From Holophagaceae bacterium (GTDB lineage Bacteria; Acidobacteriota; Holophagae; Holophagales; Holophagaceae): a stretch of 41,572 nucleotides of DNA. The position numbers and the translations under genes are program-made. Positions within the stretch are counted from its first letter, which is position 1. Each line of letters starts with the position of its first letter. The notes below the pieces were generated by a model. That model searched no databases. It was not told the DNA's origin and saw only the letters and a list, made by a program, of their open reading frames with translations. The stretch lies in NCBI GenBank assembly GCA_027451045.1, contig DAIDKC010000041.1, positions 1 to 41,572 on the forward strand, given 5' to 3'. Below are positions 40,605 through 41,572 of the stretch, in pieces.

Positions 40605-41572
40605 ATGCTCGCCTCCCTCAACCACGTGGATCTCCGATTCGGCCCTCAGGAGGTGCTGAAGGACGTCACCTGGGCCATCCAGGAGGGCGAATGCTGGGGC
40701 GTCATCGGCCGCAACGGCGCCGGCAAGAGCACAGTCTTCAAGCTCCTTCTGGGCCAGCTTGAACCGGACCACGGCACGGTGGTGCGGCCCACGAAGGAGC
40801 GCGGGATCCGCATGGGCCACTACGCCCAGGACCTGGTGCCTGAGACGCGTGGCAGCGTGCTGGAGGAGACCCTGGCCGCCTTCGGCGACGTGGAGAAGCT
40901 GCAGCACGAGATGCGGGAGTTGGAGCACCACATGGGGGAACCCGGTACCGATCTCGAGGCCGTGATGGCGCGGTACCAGAAGGTGACGGAGGCCTTCGAG
41001 CACCTCGACGGGTTCAGCATCCGCGCTCGCGCCGAGAGCATCCTCCAGGCCCTCGGCTTCGGTGCGGCGGACTTCGAGCGCCCGGTGGAGGCGCTCTCAG
41101 GTGGCCAGAAGAGCCGCGTGATGCTGGCCAAGGCCATCCTCCAGGGACAGGACCTGCTCCTCCTCGACGAACCCACCAACCACCTGGACCTGCCGAGCCT
41201 GCGCTGGCTGGAGGGCTTCATCCAGGAGACGGACGCGACCGTCGCCGTCATCAGCCACGACCGCTACTTCCTGGACAAGATCGCCACCGAGATCCTCGAG
41301 ATCGAGTTCGGGAGATCGCGCGTCTACGAGGGCAACTACTCCGAGTTCATGGAGAAGAAGGAGCAGGAACTCGAGCTGCTGGAGCGGCACTACGAGCAGC
41401 AGCAGGCCTACATCAAGCGCCAGGAGGAGTACATCCGCCGCAACATCGCGGGCCAGGACACGAAACAGGCCCGTGGGCGCCGCACGCACCTCGCCAAGCT
41501 CAAGCGACTGGAGAGGCCCCTCAGCGACCGCCGCAAGGTGAAGTTCTCCTTCCCCGAAACCCAGCGCAGCGG
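40605..41572 (+). CDS. ABC-F family ATP-binding protein, 5' part
   Basis: The frame is open from ATG 40605 to the end of the window (322 codons). The first nucleotide-binding domain is complete: Walker A G-R-N-G-A-G-K-S near 36, the signature L-S-G-G-Q-K-S-R near 165 and Walker B L-L-L-L-D-E-P-T-N-H-L-D near 184, then S-H-D-R-Y-F-L near 216. The inter-domain linker follows, starting with Y-E-G-N-Y-S-E-F and rich in Glu, Gln, Lys and Arg, as in ABC-F proteins. There are no membrane segments. ABC-F proteins bind the ribosomal E site and act in translation rescue or antibiotic protection. The second ATPase domain lies outside the window, so the subfamily cannot be given. Only a weak GAAGG precedes the start. 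Confidence 0.92.
   Translation, partial: MLASLNHVDLRFGPQEVLKDVTWAIQEGECWGVIGRNGAGKSTVFKLLLGQLEPDHGTVVRPTKERGIRMGHYAQDLVPETRGSVLEETLAAFGDVEKLQHEMRELEHHMGEPGTDLEAVMARYQKVTEAFEHLDGFSIRARAESILQALGFGAADFERPVEALSGGQKSRVMLAKAILQGQDLLLLDEPTNHLDLPSLRWLEGFIQETDATVAVISHDRYFLDKIATEILEIEFGRSRVYEGNYSEFMEKKEQELELLERHYEQQQAYIKRQEEYIRRNIAGQDTKQARGRRTHLAKLKRLERPLSDRRKVKFSFPETQRS

Overview
The window is a dense, GC-rich (by eye near 70%) bacterial chromosome segment. It encodes outer-membrane and LPS functions (LptD, KdsB, a GmhB-type phosphatase), a lytic transglycosylase, RNase E/G and chemosensory proteins, so the host is a Gram-negative, LPS-making bacterium. The protein sequences look most like Acidobacteriota of the Holophaga/Geothrix type, but that is an impression and not a search result. 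I see no transposase, integrase, prophage gene, CRISPR array or rRNA.

Layout. 1-4535 (+): the 3' end of tsaE, rmuC, an HNH nuclease, leucyl aminopeptidase pepA and an isoaspartate methyltransferase. 4537-7173 (-): a compact operon read as GNAT acetyltransferase, PlsC-like acyltransferase, ureohydrolase, small unknown protein. 7375-15457: a complete phosphate locus, with PiT transporter and DUF47 partner (-), phoR (+), then pstS-pstC-pstA-pstB-phoU-phoB (-). phoR and phoB meet tail to tail and overlap. The pstS and DUF47/pit upstream regions share the element TTTAC-N6-GTCAC, a likely Pho box. 15770-21008 (+): RNase E/G, a ZIP metal transporter and LptD. 20992-25361 (-): read as kdsB, thioredoxin reductase, alanine racemase and a diguanylate cyclase with two degenerate receivers.

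25434-35569 (+) is a signalling stretch: cheA and cheW, then fabH and rsmD, then a six-TM methyl-accepting protein, a membrane sensor kinase, and a response regulator fused to a GAF-like region and a kinase-like module that has lost its phospho-acceptor His. No cheY, cheR or cheB is present, so these genes may form a dedicated non-flagellar pathway. This is the best candidate for a poorly described system. 35592-40423 (+): GmhB-type phosphatase, sfsA, gcvT, gcvH without gcvP, and a LysM lytic transglycosylase. The window ends with tRNA-Ala(GGC), a GNRA-loop hairpin and the 5' part of an ABC-F ATPase gene.

Translational coupling is pervasive (TGATG, ATGA and GTGA overlaps). Two convergent gene pairs overlap at their 3' ends and a third is one base apart, so there is little room for conventional terminators. 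Starts were moved from the longest possible ORF wherever a Shine-Dalgarno site or the neighbouring gene argued for it. The large antisense ORFs are GC-driven shadows and were left out.
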